In this document: positions 11,841 to 22,760 of the stretch, piece after piece
How positions within the stretch are numbered: position 1 is the first letter of the stretch
Layout: each line of letters starts with the position of its first letter
NCBI GenBank assembly: GCA_944474755.1
Contig: OX104122.1
Coordinates: 13,278,641 to 13,342,640 of the forward strand
Source of the DNA: Limnoperna fortunei
Taxonomy: Eukaryota > Mollusca > Bivalvia > Mytilida > Modiolidae
Direction: 5' to 3'
Length of the DNA stretch: 64,000 bases
Notes under the pieces: generated by a model
Seen by the model: the letters and a program-made list of their open reading frames with translations, nothing else
Told to the model about the DNA's origin: nothing
Databases searched by the model: none
Translations under genes and position numbers: made by a program

Positions 11841-12382
11841 CTTTGTGTCTTTTATGGCATTGTATTATTTTGCCTCATATTATGTTTATTGGTTTGCTCC
11901 ATCAGAAACTATTTGATTGACCTTATCCTGTTGTCAAATGCAATACCATAAGATGTATCCAAACCGGTACCAGGTGTTATTGTAGGTATGTGGTATAAGG
12001 GTTTATTTTATTCAGTATACGTCCTTTTTGGTTTCTTACGTAACTGCTAATTCCCATAATTTTTCGTACAGAATATACTATTGCAATGTGTTTGCACTAG
12101 ACAGTACAGTAATGAGCTAGTTCCCGAACGTTCGAAACGAAGAAAAAGTATCGTAATCACGTAAGGTTTAATAAACAAGGTGCCACAAAAAATGTATAAA
12201 TTGTTATATTTACTAATAAACAAAAGTAAAATCCGGTATTTATGTATTAATCAATTCCAGTATTAAATGGAAAGCACAACTAAGAACCTTTAATTATACT
12301 GATTGCGATTTATATAAATCTAATTAAAATTTAGTAGTGAATTTTTATGTTCAGTGCCTTATCCTTTAATGAGTTAAGTTAT
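11841..12382. other. No gene or repeat boundary seen
   Basis: AT-rich sequence without supported frames. I see nothing distinctive in it. Confidence 0.4.
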
Positions 12383-12478
12383 ATTTATAGCACAGTCTTC
12401 TGAGTTAGACAGATACACCTTCGAACGCTTTAGCGTGAGAAGGTGTATTTGTCTAACGAGGAAGGCGGTGCTATAAAT
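12383..12478. repeat. Foldback (imperfect inverted repeat, about 46-bp arms)
   Basis: Arms at 12383-12428 and 12433-12478 are inverted copies that match at roughly 80-85% of positions; TATAGCAC at one end mirrors GTGCTATA at the other, and GATACACCTTC mirrors GAAGGTGTAT. The loop is only a few bases. The structure resembles a small MITE or a remnant of one; no target duplication is clear. Confidence 0.6.
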
Positions 12479-13179
12479 TACTTGTAACATGAATAAGCCC
12501 CTAGATCCCGCCCATTAATAATTGGTTATAAATAAAGAGGGCGGTGTTTATTATGGTGCGACCGATATTCGTCTGATCAAATGAAAAGCTAATATTGGAA
12601 GTTCGTGTTATCCTTTTCCTGTGAAAATCGATAAAATTCGACTTAATTAAGGCGGAGTTTTACTGTGCATTATCGTAATTGTATGCATAATTGTAGTTGG
12701 TTATTGCATGGCTGTTTTTCCCTTGAGTTTAACAGGCACACGTGACCTTTCATTCAATATTATACAAGTGTTTTAATTTAGAGCATACCTTCTCGTCGTA
12801 TCTTGTTTATTCGTAAAAAAGAACAAATGATTCATGTTACAACTATGAATACTTCATCAGACTTTTATTTTCAAGATTTGTAAGTGAATAATAGGATATA
12901 CAAAAATTACTTAATACATTGTAAGTTCTTAGTTCGAAAAGTGATTACAAGTGAATTACTAAGGGCAAATGTTTGCCAATGGTTCAACTAATTCTGCTGT
13001 TCAGTGCGCCCTCAAGTGGGGGTTAGGTATCCTCTCGCTGCGCTGTTGTCAAATTATAATATCGAACTCCTTTGCTGTCCATTGTAGGATCCATCGCTAA
13101 AGAGTGTCACTTGCAGCAGAACATTGTAGATAACATTTTTGGAGAACAACAGAACTCTTATGTAGATTCCGGGGAATAA
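12479..13179. other. No gene seen
   Basis: No supported frame or repeat boundary. A GC-richer patch, CCCGCCCATTAATAATTGG, sits near 12510. Confidence 0.35.
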
Positions 13180-13520
13180 CAGTCATGTGCTGGTGGACTG
13201 CGTCTCGAGAGTATTACCAGCCCAGTTGTCAAACTTTAATGTCGACATGAATATCATTAATTCTATCAGTGACATAGTCAAGGTCTAAATCAACCGCCAT
13301 TAAAGTGTAGAAATTGTTATAAATTCTAAGGTTTTGCATTCGCAAGATGTAGATGGTTTATAACTTCTTGGAGGTAGGATGATAAAAGCTCTCGACATCT
13401 TAATTATTTTGATTTAGCAAAGTTTTGGGTTTTTACACCACTGATAAGCCTTGATTAGTCGAAACGCGCGTCTGCCGAAGTAAATTGTATGACATTGTTA
13501 TCTTTGATGCCATTTTATTC
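13180..13520 (+). mobile_element. Degraded hammerhead-bearing retrozyme-like monomer
   Basis: It has the same order of blocks as the dimer at 25145-25850: ATTACCAGCCCAG, ATTCTATCAGTGACATAGTC, AGGTGTAGA-like sequence, GATAAAAGCTCT, then the hammerhead segment and TTGTTATCTTTGATG. Many substitutions mark it as an old copy. The hammerhead core at 13441 reads CTGATAA where CTGATGA is expected, so self-cleavage is unlikely. Confidence 0.75.
13436..13480 (+). ncRNA. Hammerhead ribozyme relic (core mutated)
   Basis: The order CTGATAA, short stem, GAAA, ACGCGCGT, C is that of a type I hammerhead. The predicted cleavage position is after C13472. The core purine equivalent to G8 is changed (CTGATAA), and helix II has a mismatch. 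It is probably inactive. Confidence 0.6.
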
Positions 13521-14935
13521 AAAACGTAGCAGAGATACTGTAACAGTGCCTGCTGGACGTTGATCCCCAATGTATGTGCTTTGCTATAATTTTAAAATAT
13601 TGTCGTTTTGATTTTCGAAACTACATGCTTGCAGACAAGAATGTAAACAGACAACATATATGTAAGAACAAAACCAAATTTGCAGAAAACGCGAAATAGG
13701 AAGAACTTAGCTAAATTCTACTGATAAAAGCAAATGTGTCACAATGTTGACTTAAATCACTTCCTTCTTTAAAAAATATACCTATAACGATTTGTTTAAA
13801 TGACAACACAAACAATTAATAAATATGTTCTTATCCACATGTAAATACCCGTAGATTAGGTCAAGATAAATGTTATAGATTTTGAAATAAACAGTGAGAA
13901 ATACAATTTAAAATATCAGAATTGATGAAAGTATCAAAGAAACCTAATTGAGTATATCGACAATCTTTTTTCCTCATTTATACTTTGAGTCAAATATAAT
14001 GAAATGGACTTTGTACAAAAGGCTAAACTCTTCATTAAGAAGTATTTGGTCACACCCTTGGAACTTCCAGGACCAAGTATTGACCATACGAACACAAGGG
14101 CAATTCAACCACTTCACAGGGATAAAAATGATGATGATGATGATAATAATAATTACTATCGTTATACATTCATGAGATAACTACTACAAGACTACAAGAA
14201 GTCGCCGCCAAAGTTTACTATTTCTATTATGATAACATTATTTTAGTTTAATCTTCACATTTGACCAAGATGTTGCATACCGAAGTTTTTTTATAAACTG
14301 AGGTCAAATAGTTTAGTGCATAAACATTTGCTGCTTAGATTCTTTATGGACTATCCTGAGCCTCATGCGTCAATTAGAGATCAAAGATATTGTAAATAGC
14401 AGACACGATTTTGACATTCTATTTTACTCTCATAATGATTTGTTTTGTAAGTGCAAACATAGCAAAACTAAAGCTAATAATTATCGCAAAGCAGACTGAT
14501 ATATTACGTAAATGGTGGAAATATCAAAAGTGAAGCAATAGTAATAATAATACATTTAATATCTGCGTCAAACCAACATTGCCACGTTTTCAAAATAAGT
14601 CTTATTGCGTCATTAGATTCAAAGTTTATGTTAGAAGAGGTTTTGAATACGCACTAACTGTAAAATGCATTCTTAATGAATTCAAATTGACTTAATACTT
14701 ATAATATATTGACATGTATAAATTGTTAGCGGGTCAATGATCGAACGCTATTTCTGCGTTTAAATCTTTAAATTTGCCTTGAGTCATTTATTCATAAGCC
14801 AGTATTTGCGATTCGGTGCATGCAAAAATATCTTTCAGTGATATAGTTTATTTTGTCTACAATTACTTCACTGAAATTTCGAACAAAATTGAGTTATTAG
14901 TTTTTTTCTATTCACAAAGCGTCGATTTAGATATT
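13521..14935. other. No gene seen; short ATG microsatellite
   Basis: No supported coding frame. A (GAT/ATA)n-like microsatellite lies at about 14129-14153. The rest is unremarkable AT-rich sequence. Confidence 0.4.
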
Positions 14936-15290
14936 TGACAGGATTTTATAAAATTTTATGGAATTTTGATGATAAGAACTCTAAAATTTCTTATTAAAAG
15001 TTGGGATTTTATTTTTTATTTTATTTTTTTGGCTTGCGCGACATTGGTGCGAACTGATAAAGAGAGATGCGCGTCTAGCGTAGTAAATGTTATAAAATTG
15101 GCATATCTGAGACCTTTTATTTGCAGCCACTATGTTGATGCCACTGCTGGTTGACTGGTAATGACCGAGGATATCACCAGTCCAGTAGTAACACGTTGGT
15201 GCTGACAGTAATATTGATTCTTTTAATGTCTTGGTATCTTTGATGTCATCTTATTCAACGTTTTCATTTTGAATGTTTATCATTACTTAA
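14936..15290 (+). mobile_element. Second degraded retrozyme-like monomer
   Basis: It keeps GATGCGCGTCTAGCGTAGTAAATG, rearranged core CTGATAAAGAG near 15054, GGATATCACCAG and GGTATCTTTGATG, in the same order as the other copies. A deletion has removed most of helix II of the hammerhead, so the ribozyme is dead. The ORF here is not credible. Confidence 0.65.
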
Positions 15291-15657
15291 GTTATCTGTC
15301 TTAGATTTTTTAATGCTGAAGCATTTATTTTCGTAGTTTATCTGTATATATATAACGAGATAAAGTCCGCAAGACGGCATTAATATGAACAAAGAATAAA
15401 ATCACATGAAAAAAATCTGTATATTATATCATATCAATAGTACTTTCACTGCTTCATGCAGCTCTTCAGGCGACAATAATGTTTACAAATATTGTTTACA
15501 TAAACGTAAGATACAAAGATGACGTGATAATATGTTTAAAAGTTCGGGAAAATAACGTTCATAACGTCGCATAAACAAACATTGCGTTTATATTAATTAA
15601 TTAATTAATTATAAGTTAATGAGTTGCTATTAAAAACAGTTAATTAGCAATAAATAT
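15291..15657. other. No gene seen
   Basis: AT-rich flank with a (TTAA)n-like run at about 15594-15612. I see nothing else. Confidence 0.35.
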
Positions 15658-16768
15658 CTAGCCATTTAAGTGTGGCTTTAAACTACGTATAAAATGTATT
15701 TCCTTTTCATCACGCAGAGATTGTTTGTCTTCCAAAACTTTATATAATGGGAAAATGTTAAATTTTCCATTTGAACATTCGTGTAAATGTTTGTTCACTT
15801 TCATGACGCATAGTTCTTCTGTTGACGTTTGTTGACGATGCAAAGTCATTCTTTTCCGTAATTCATTTATAGTTTGTCCAATATAGAATTTGTTACATTT
15901 TACACAAATAATTGAATATATAACATTTTTAGTTTTACAAGACATATTATGTTTTAAGGTAAACGTTTTACCGTTAATAAATGTTATGGAAGGCCTTTCT
16001 AATAAACTGTCACATGTTTTACAAGTTTTTACTCCGCATTTTGAAACCCGACAAGTGTTTTCAATATCAAAGCATGATTTGGTTAAAATTCTTTTCAAAT
16101 TTTTAGACTGTCTTCTGCTATATATAATCTTCTTTTGTGTCAGTATAGATTTCATTGTCTTGCTTTGCTTTAAAATAGGTTCGCATCCTTTAGTTAGTGG
16201 AAAAATATTAATATTTCTGGGATTATGTGTACACACAAACGGTATAATTGTACTAACGTCTTGTGTCATTTTTAACATTTCGCTTTTCGTAACTCCTCGG
16301 ACCTTTCAGTTTGGCTTGTAATATACCATTTTGTATTTGAGTTTGTGGGTAGTGTTGATTCTTCAAATAACAATCGAGTTCATGCAATCTGTGTTCCAGT
16401 TGTAAAGGGTCTTTCACTAATGAAACTATTCTGGATGCGAGGTTATACGGAATATTTGTTTTCACATGCTTAGGATGACATGAATGAAAATCAAGATACA
16501 TATGAGTGTCAGTCGGTTTGCAATACAGGTCTGTTGAAATCTGATTTCCGTTGAGTAAAACAAGAATATCTAGAAAAGGAATTTGTTTGTTGTTTTCATT
16601 CAACGTAAACTGAATGCTTGGATGTAGATTATTTAAAATATCTAAACATCTATTGGTACTAACATTGTATGATGAATTCCATATTAAAAAGCAATCTCTA
16701 AGAATCGTTTCCAGTTGTCTTGAATATACGCTGAGAAATCCGATCCAGATATATACAGATTTTTTCAT
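15658..16768 (-). pseudogene. Penelope-like element with GIY-YIG endonuclease, frameshifted
   Basis: Read on the minus strand, 16768-16253 encodes the RT C-terminal region (NNKQIPFLDILVLL, STDLYCKPTDTHMYLDFHSC, HPKHVKTNIPYNLASRI), typical of PLE-type RTs. The frame then shifts, overlapping by 26 bp, to 16278-15658. That segment has a Cys-rich linker (CRVSKCGVKTCKTC) and a GIY-YIG-like nuclease: VIYSIICVKCNKFYIGQT, ELRKRM and a conserved H in KVNKHLHEC. The nuclease makes the target-site nick in such elements. The RT catalytic core (motifs A-C) is absent upstream, so the copy is 5'-truncated as well as frameshifted. It is one of the best-preserved PLE fragments here. Confidence 0.85.
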
Positions 16769-16770
16769 AT

Positions 16771-16791
16771 ATATATATATATATATAGTTG
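16771..16791. repeat. AT dinucleotide microsatellite
   Basis: About ten AT units lie immediately upstream (in minus orientation) of the truncated PLE. Confidence 0.8.
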
Positions 16792-16840
16792 TCTAATAAA
16801 AATAATTATAACAACACTACTATGTACAAATAATATATAA

Positions 16841-16890
16841 GGAACGCAATATGTCGCTCTACCAAAGAGCTTCATCAGGCGTTGACTTAA
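16841..16890 (-). ncRNA. Partial hammerhead-like core upstream of the PLE
   Basis: On the minus strand the sequence reads CCTGATGA, then a 5-bp stem GCTCT/AGAGC with a TTGGT loop, then GACA. That is the order of a hammerhead core (CTGATGA, helix II, GAAA), but GAAA is changed and no convincing helix III and cleavage triplet follow. PLEs are known to carry hammerheads in their terminal repeats, so the position fits; the motif itself is incomplete. Chance similarity is possible. Confidence 0.3.
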
Positions 16891-16989
16891 TCAAAAAATC
16901 AAATAATAGAAAATATTTTTGTTGTTCACTTTATACAAAAAAGTTCTGATGCTGAAGGACCCAAAATATTTTTGTTGTTCATATTACTG

Positions 16990-17245
16990 TGGGGTCATAA
17001 ATATTTTAGTAAGAAAACAGCAAAGAAAATAAACCGAACAACATTAGCCAAAAGGCCAAGGGACAGTTACAAATCCAGATATAGACAAAACAACACAAAA
17101 ACCAAAAATATAAAGCACAGAAAGAGAGTAACCCGAACACAATAAAAGCAATGGGTGCACTCAGGTGCTCCGGACGAGTAAGCAGTGCCTGCCTCTAATT
17201 AGACACCCGTCAAGTTAATCACTGTCATGCCCAGGGAAAAGTCAA
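16990..17245 (-). repeat. Shared PLE 3' module, copy b
   Basis: The reverse complement of this segment matches 2326-2560 over most of its length (for example GGAGCACCTGAGTGCACCCA and TTTGTAACTGTCCCTTGG). It starts inside the last codons of the endonuclease relic at 17225, so it is joined to an endonuclease-bearing PLE here but to an RT without endonuclease at copy a. Confidence 0.7.
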
Positions 17246-18130
17246 ATCCTGTGGATTACGTTCGTTCAATCCATTAGGTTCTAGCATTTTTAATTGTTGT
17301 ATCCAAAATGTTTCTCGAAGTCTTCTGGTTGATGTATTACACTCTGGGTTTTGATCAATAATTTGGAATTTTACAGTATCAAAAGAGTGGCCTGTAGTTT
17401 TAAGGTGGCAAGTTAGTGGACAATTTCTGTTTTTCGTGAGAAAGGAGCAATGGTTGTTAAGTCGCATATTGAAAGCTGTCTCTGTTTCTCCAACATACTG
17501 GATGTTACAAATTCCATGGGTCAGTATGTAAATACAATTGCTGGATTTGCAGGAACAATTGGGGTATATTGTAAAGCTTTCGTTGGTTGTTGTGCTTCAA
17601 AAGGTGCTAGCAACCTTTGCTGCTTTACAGCATTTGCAATTCCTACGATTGCATGGATTGTATCCACCAGGTTTTGAAGGAGGGTTCATTTTGACTCTAG
17701 CAAAAATATCTTTTAGACTGTTTGGTCGACGGTATGCCATTATAGGTGGTTCAGGGAAAAGCTTTTTTAAATTTGGAACATTTTCGATAAGGTTCCAATG
17801 TTTCCTTAAAACATTTGAAATGTTTTTATAATCAGGGTGGTATGTGACGACTAATGGTATTCTGTATTGTTATATTCCTATCTTTGTAATTCAGCAACGA
17901 ATTTCTGGACACATTGTGAGCTTTTCCAGATGTTTTTTGTTTTTGTAGCCTCTTTTGAGTAAATGTTTACGGAGCTCAATTAAACGATGGTTTTCGATAT
18001 TTTCTGTTGAGCAAATTCTTTTGATACGTATGGCTTGACTGTAAGGAATACTGCACGAACAATGCCTTGTGTGGCTACTTTTGGGAGATAAAAACTGATC
18101 CTCTACCTCAAAACAATCTGGAAACAAAAT
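17225..18130 (-). pseudogene. Penelope-like element, RT C-terminus and GIY-YIG endonuclease, decayed
   Basis: On the minus strand 18127-17891 encodes IPYSQAIRIKRICSTEN and RLIELRKHLLKRGYKNK, an RT C-terminal segment. Continuing from about 17700 to 17225 is a Cys-rich linker (YNPCNRRNCKCCKA), one in-frame TGA near 17606, then NCIYILTHGICNIQYVGET, MRLNNH and HLKTTGHSFDTVKF, the GIY-YIG nuclease with its downstream His. The RT core is missing. The in-frame stop and loss of the upstream domain show that it is dead. It is a different lineage from the neighbour at 15658-16768. Confidence 0.82.
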
Positions 18131-18615
18131 AAAACACTTAGCTGGGTTCTTTCAGTTACTTCTTCCCCATATAGGTATATTACAAATTTATGAATTTAAT
18201 CTATTCACCACATTTAGAAAGAAATGGAGAGTGTTTGGGATTCCTTTAAGGCTCGCCACATAGTATTGAGTGCCTGGATATTGAAACCCTTGTATTATTG
18301 CATTAAGTAGCTGTCTTCGTCACCTTCGTAGGTGCTTATGTATGGTTTGTCATCCTATTAAATTGTAACCTTTGTATTTGATTATATATATATATATAGG
18401 ATGTTATAAAAGTCTTTGTCCTGGTTTCACTTTCATACTGGATATCATAATTGAGGCATGTCCTCTTTCGCAGTTTTCCAGTATGAGTTGTTCCATATTC
18501 ATCGTGTCCAAATTGGACAACCACAATAATATTGTGTAATGTACATTGACAATTTACAATTGCAGTATAATAGTTCCTAATTAAAAAAATAAAAGCATAA
18601 TATTTTTAAAAGTAT
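18131..18615. other. No gene seen
   Basis: AT-rich spacer with a (TA)n run near 18384-18398. The frames here have no recognisable similarity. Confidence 0.35.
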
Positions 18616-20701
18616 GTAATTCCATATTAAAAGGTCCTGCCATACAGAAAAAGCTCTCCATCACATTGAGAAACAGATTCCAGACAGATGTAGGAGACGG
18701 ACTACATCATAAAGACCAGTGAAGATATACTTGGCACCAAAACAAGATCAGACAAAGAATGAATACAGCTTGATACTTGGAGGCTTATTGATAAGAGAAG
18801 AGAATCGAAACACAAGAAGCAAAATTCAAGATCTGAAAGGCTGATTGCTAAATACACCGATGAATACTCTGAGATCAATAAAGAAGCGAAAAGACAAAAG
18901 AGAATATTTTGAAACAAAAGCAAATGAAGCTGAAGAAGCAGCCAAAAAGGTCAACAAGGAGAAATTTTCAGAATAACAAAAGAACTGTCTGGAAAATTTA
19001 GTAGTTGCACCTCAGTTGTAAAATATAAGAGTGGAAATAAGATAGCATTAGAAGAAAACCAGCTGGAAAGATGGGCAGAACATTTTAACGAAGTTCTTAA
19101 CAGACATGCCACAGAAACTCTTCCAGAAAAAATGAAACCTTTGGTGAAACATTTGAAATAGATATAGATCCTCCAACAAAGGAAGAAATAATGAAGGCCA
19201 TAAAAAGTCCTAAAAACAACAAATCACCCGGAATCGATAACATAACTGCAGAAATGCTGAAATCTGATTCAAAATTTATAGCTGAAAAACTTGAAATGCT
19301 TTTCAATAAAAGTTGGAGAAATGAAACACTTCCACAAGATTGGAGTCAAAGCCTGATCATAAAGCTACCAAAGAAAGGAGATAAGACTGAATGCAACAAC
19401 TGGCGGGGCATTACTTTGTTATCGTGCCAAGTAAAATCTTCTGTAAGATTATATGTATGCGATTAAGCAGCTCCATAGATAGAAACATAAGGAAAGAACA
19501 GGCAGGTTTCAGACCAGGAGTAAGCTGCATTGATCATATATTCACCTTAAGAAATATAATAGAACAATGTATAGAGTGGAACAGTAGAATACCCATAAGC
19601 TACATCGATTTTGAGAAGGCCTTTGATAGCATCCATCGAGACAGTCTATGGAAGATACTTGGAGCATATGGATGCCCAGAAAAATTTGTACTCATAATAA
19701 AATGTTTCTACAACAACTTCTCGTGTAGTGTGATGCATAACAACAAGCCATCAAACTGGTTTAAAATATCAAGTGGAGTACGCCAAGGATGCATTATGTC
19801 ACCAATGCTCTTCTTAGTTGCCATAGACTGCGTAATGAGAAAACCCATTGGAAATAAACGGAGAGGAATTAGATGGACATTAACATCAATGCTAGAAGAT
19901 ATTGACTGTGCAGATGACAACATCAGACCACCTACAAAAGAAAACAAATGGCCTCCATATAAATGCAAAACAGATTGGGCTTAACATAAATAAGAAGAAA
20001 ACAAAAACCATGCAATTCCACCCTTCACCACCACCGATAAAACTAGCAGATGAAGACTTAGAAGAAGTAAACGACTTTACATACCTTGTCAGTATCATCA
20101 GTAAGACAAATGCAACAGAAAAAGATATATCCAGCGGGCTACAAAAAGCCAGAACATCATTCCACCAGTTAAATAAAATTTGGAGATCCAGTAACATCAG
20201 AGAAAAACCAAAGTAAGATTATACCAAAGCAACATCTTATCTACTCTATTATATGGTTCAGAATGCTGGAGGTTAACACAAAAAGATAGCCAAAAATTGA
20301 AAGATTTTCATTCTATCTGCCTAAGAAAAATCTGTAGAATCTACTGGCCAAAGAAAATAACAAACACCAATCTCTTTGAAAGAACAGGTCAGCAATTCAC
20401 CATCACTACCATCAAACAGAAACAATTTAAATTGATAGGCCACGTAATAAGAAAAGACCAAAATTCCATCACAAAAACAGCACTGAAAAGGACACCGGCA
20501 GAGGGAAAGAGAAACAGAGGACGCCCAAGAGAAACATGGCGGCGGCACATCGACAGCGAGGTCAAAAAGATGGGCAAAACCTAAACCTGGAAAGAGCTGG
20601 AGAAGATTGCAACAGACAGACCCAAATGGAGACAACTGGTTTCAGCCTTATGTGCCACTAGGCATGAAGAGGATAGGTAGGTAGGTAGGTAATTCCATAT
20701 T
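18616..20701 (+). mobile_element. 5'-truncated non-LTR retrotransposon with TSD and (TAGG)n tail
   Basis: The element runs from 18629 to about 20690. It is flanked by GTAATTCCATATT at 18616-18628 and 20689-20701 (13 bp; the first two bases may belong to the tail). It ends in a short tandem tail of TAGG units instead of poly(A), as in RTE-like LINEs. The 5' endonuclease domain is absent, as expected from incomplete reverse transcription. The element is therefore a textbook target-primed insertion. Confidence 0.92.
18640..20640 (+). pseudogene. LINE reverse transcriptase, truncated and frameshifted
   Basis: The pieces form one RT. At 19191-19466: IKSPKNNKSPGIDNITAEML, PKKGDKTECNNWRGITLLS. At 19391-19984: EQAGFRPGVSCIDHIFTLRN, YIDFEKAFDSIHRDSLW (motif A), SSGVRQGCIMSPMLF (motif B), and IDCADDN where motif C normally has ADD. 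At 19902-20216: LNINKKKTKTM and DFTYLVSIIS. At 20297-20584: KRNRGRPRETWRRHID, the C-terminal domain common to RTE-like and related LINEs. Frame changes near 19430, 19950 and 20215 and the missing endonuclease make it non-autonomous. The exact clade is uncertain. Confidence 0.88.
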
Positions 20702-21420
20702 GTCAATTTCAAAATGAACTAGAGGATCCCAGGAACCTGTAATCAGTCACTTGGAAGATAATAAGCTGAGATATTCCAAGCAAGATGGGAATGTCAGATA
20801 AATAAGCAATATTCTAACATTGTTCGAAAATATACAGTTTAAAAAGAACGAGCCTTAGAAACAGGTATTAATTTTGCTGTTTAAAAAATTCCACTCCATT
20901 AAAGTTTTGAAGCTTAACACAAAAGTACCGTTATAATAAGAAAAAAAAATAGTCATTAAAAACCAAATATCCTAACGTCTAAATAAATAGTAGGTAGATT
21001 ATTTTGCATTTTACAACTGTCACAATGACGACGGATTGCAATTGAGGTCAGTAGCTCACATAGACCACAGGTTTATATCAGCTAAAACATTGTTGCAAAG
21101 GTACACTGCATTTAAACCATTAGGAAAGACTACATTCATACGCACTTCATATTCAGTCATCATTTACAATAAAAAGGGTATAATTTTTTAATCTGAATAA
21201 TAGTTAAATGCTGTCTTAATTTTGAAAGTTGTATTTCTTCTCTTATCAATTCTTGACTCTTTAATCCTTTTTACTTGGTCCTAAGTATTTGATCTTCAAG
21301 GCCAGGGATGTAATTCTTGGTGAAGTTACTTTTTGTACCAGATTTTCTTACACTTGTTAGATCTCTGCATGGGTATCTCCTTCATGTTATTAGTTTTCAT
21401 TACTAGTTCCTTCTGAAGGT
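20702..21420. other. No gene seen
   Basis: AT-rich spacer. I see no coding similarity and no repeat boundary. Confidence 0.35.
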
Positions 21421-21429
21421 AAGAACAAA

Positions 21430-21660
21430 ATACCAAACACCGATGATACTGTCAAAAACAAAAACGACAATCCTCAAATCCAAGAAACCGGCAAACTCCG
21501 GAACGAAAATATAGTAACCACAGAATGGTCCTGACTTGGTACAGACATCTCAAAAGAATCGGTGGGTTAAACCAGGTTTTATGGCATGTCAAAACACCCG
21601 CTACTGTATAGCAGAAATTGAGTTTGTTAGTTGATTAAAATAGATTGGTATCTTATAACA
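21430..21660 (-). repeat. PLE copy 3 3' region
   Basis: The reverse complement contains TAAAACCTGGTTTAACCCAC and GTACCAAGTCAGGACCATTC, matching 10690-10800 downstream of PLE copy 2. It lies downstream of the minus-strand RT relic at 21900-22760. Confidence 0.65.
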
Positions 21661-21879
21661 CTTATTACTAATAGGTGTATCCAATAATTATCGTATAAAA
21701 TTCACTGTTCACTAAAAGCAAAGTTTGGGAAAAATATCTGCAACTATAATTTCAAACGACATATAATATCTTTTGAAAGGGAAGTGGTATATATAGTAAA
21801 ACTTATTAAAGACGCGGATGAGTCTTCTTTTTCTTGTAACCTTGGTTTAAAAGGTAATCCGTAAGAAATAGTTGACGTT

Positions 21880-22760
21880 TGCAAAAATCTGTATACTCGC
21901 TGCAAACTCTTGCTTGCCTGATCAATAGAGACACAGTATGCAGATGAAGCTGAAATATTGCTGCATAGGCGAGGAACATTTATAATTTTGAAATGAAATC
22001 GTTTGTCGTAAATGTTTGTGCTAAGATGACCTCTAGTGTCATATGCGAGGTGTAAGTCTAAAACATGATGTAGCTGAAACTGTTTATGTGGTTTCGTTAA
22101 TTTCGAGTTCTGAAGGATGTATTAACGGAAACCACTCTGCAAATTGAGGGTTGTTATTTGAAAGGAAATCTTCAATATATATATATGTAAAATTAAAGGA
22201 CCTAGCTTCTGACATCTTCTTGTCTTAAATAAGACGTCAAAGAAATTCAGTTTTATAAGAATACAAGAACAAATTGGCAAGGAGTGGGGCAGAGTTTGCA
22301 ACCAGTGAAATTCCGATTGTCTGCCTAAAAAACACCCTTCAAAAGTTATAAAACAGTTGTCGGTCAGAAAATCTAGCATACTATAAACCTGTTCTTAGCT
22401 GCAGCATACTTTGCATTTTACTTCGTCAGTAGAAAAAACGTATTGTTGTCACCTAAAACTACATATGTGTAGGCATGCATGGAAGCGAAGGCTTTATGTA
22501 TGCTTTTCTTAAGACGGATTATAATAGTTTTTCGTGCAGCAAGGAAATATAAAGAGTGAAAAAATCATAAGTTCCAACAGATGAACATTTAGATATCGAT
22601 CTTGAATTTAAATTTTCCAACAGTTCTTTTGAATTTTTTAGAATCAACATATGATTAATATTACTTCGCGAATAAATAGTTTCACAGTATTTGTTCTGTC
22701 CGCTTTCACTCCACACAATATCTTAGTCAACCGTGTGCAACACCCATTGCTTCTGGTACA
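21880..22760 (-). pseudogene. Penelope-like element reverse transcriptase, decayed (PLE copy 3)
   Basis: On the minus strand, 22716-22519 encodes HMLILKNSKELLENLNSRSI and YDFFTLYISLLHEKL (motif A region). 22379-22122 starts MLDFLTDNCFITFEG; a neighbouring frame gives NSAPLLANLFLYSYKTEFL (motif B) and FNFTYIYIEDFLSNNNPQF (motif C), followed by HPSELEIN. Several frameshifts and stops are present. It belongs with copy 2 at 9738. Confidence 0.8.

Noticed and set aside
16841..16890. Complete hammerhead ribozyme
   Set aside because: The GAAA box is GACA, and the bases flanking the core pair with each other (AACGC/GCGTT) in a way a hammerhead does not use. Kept only as a partial motif.
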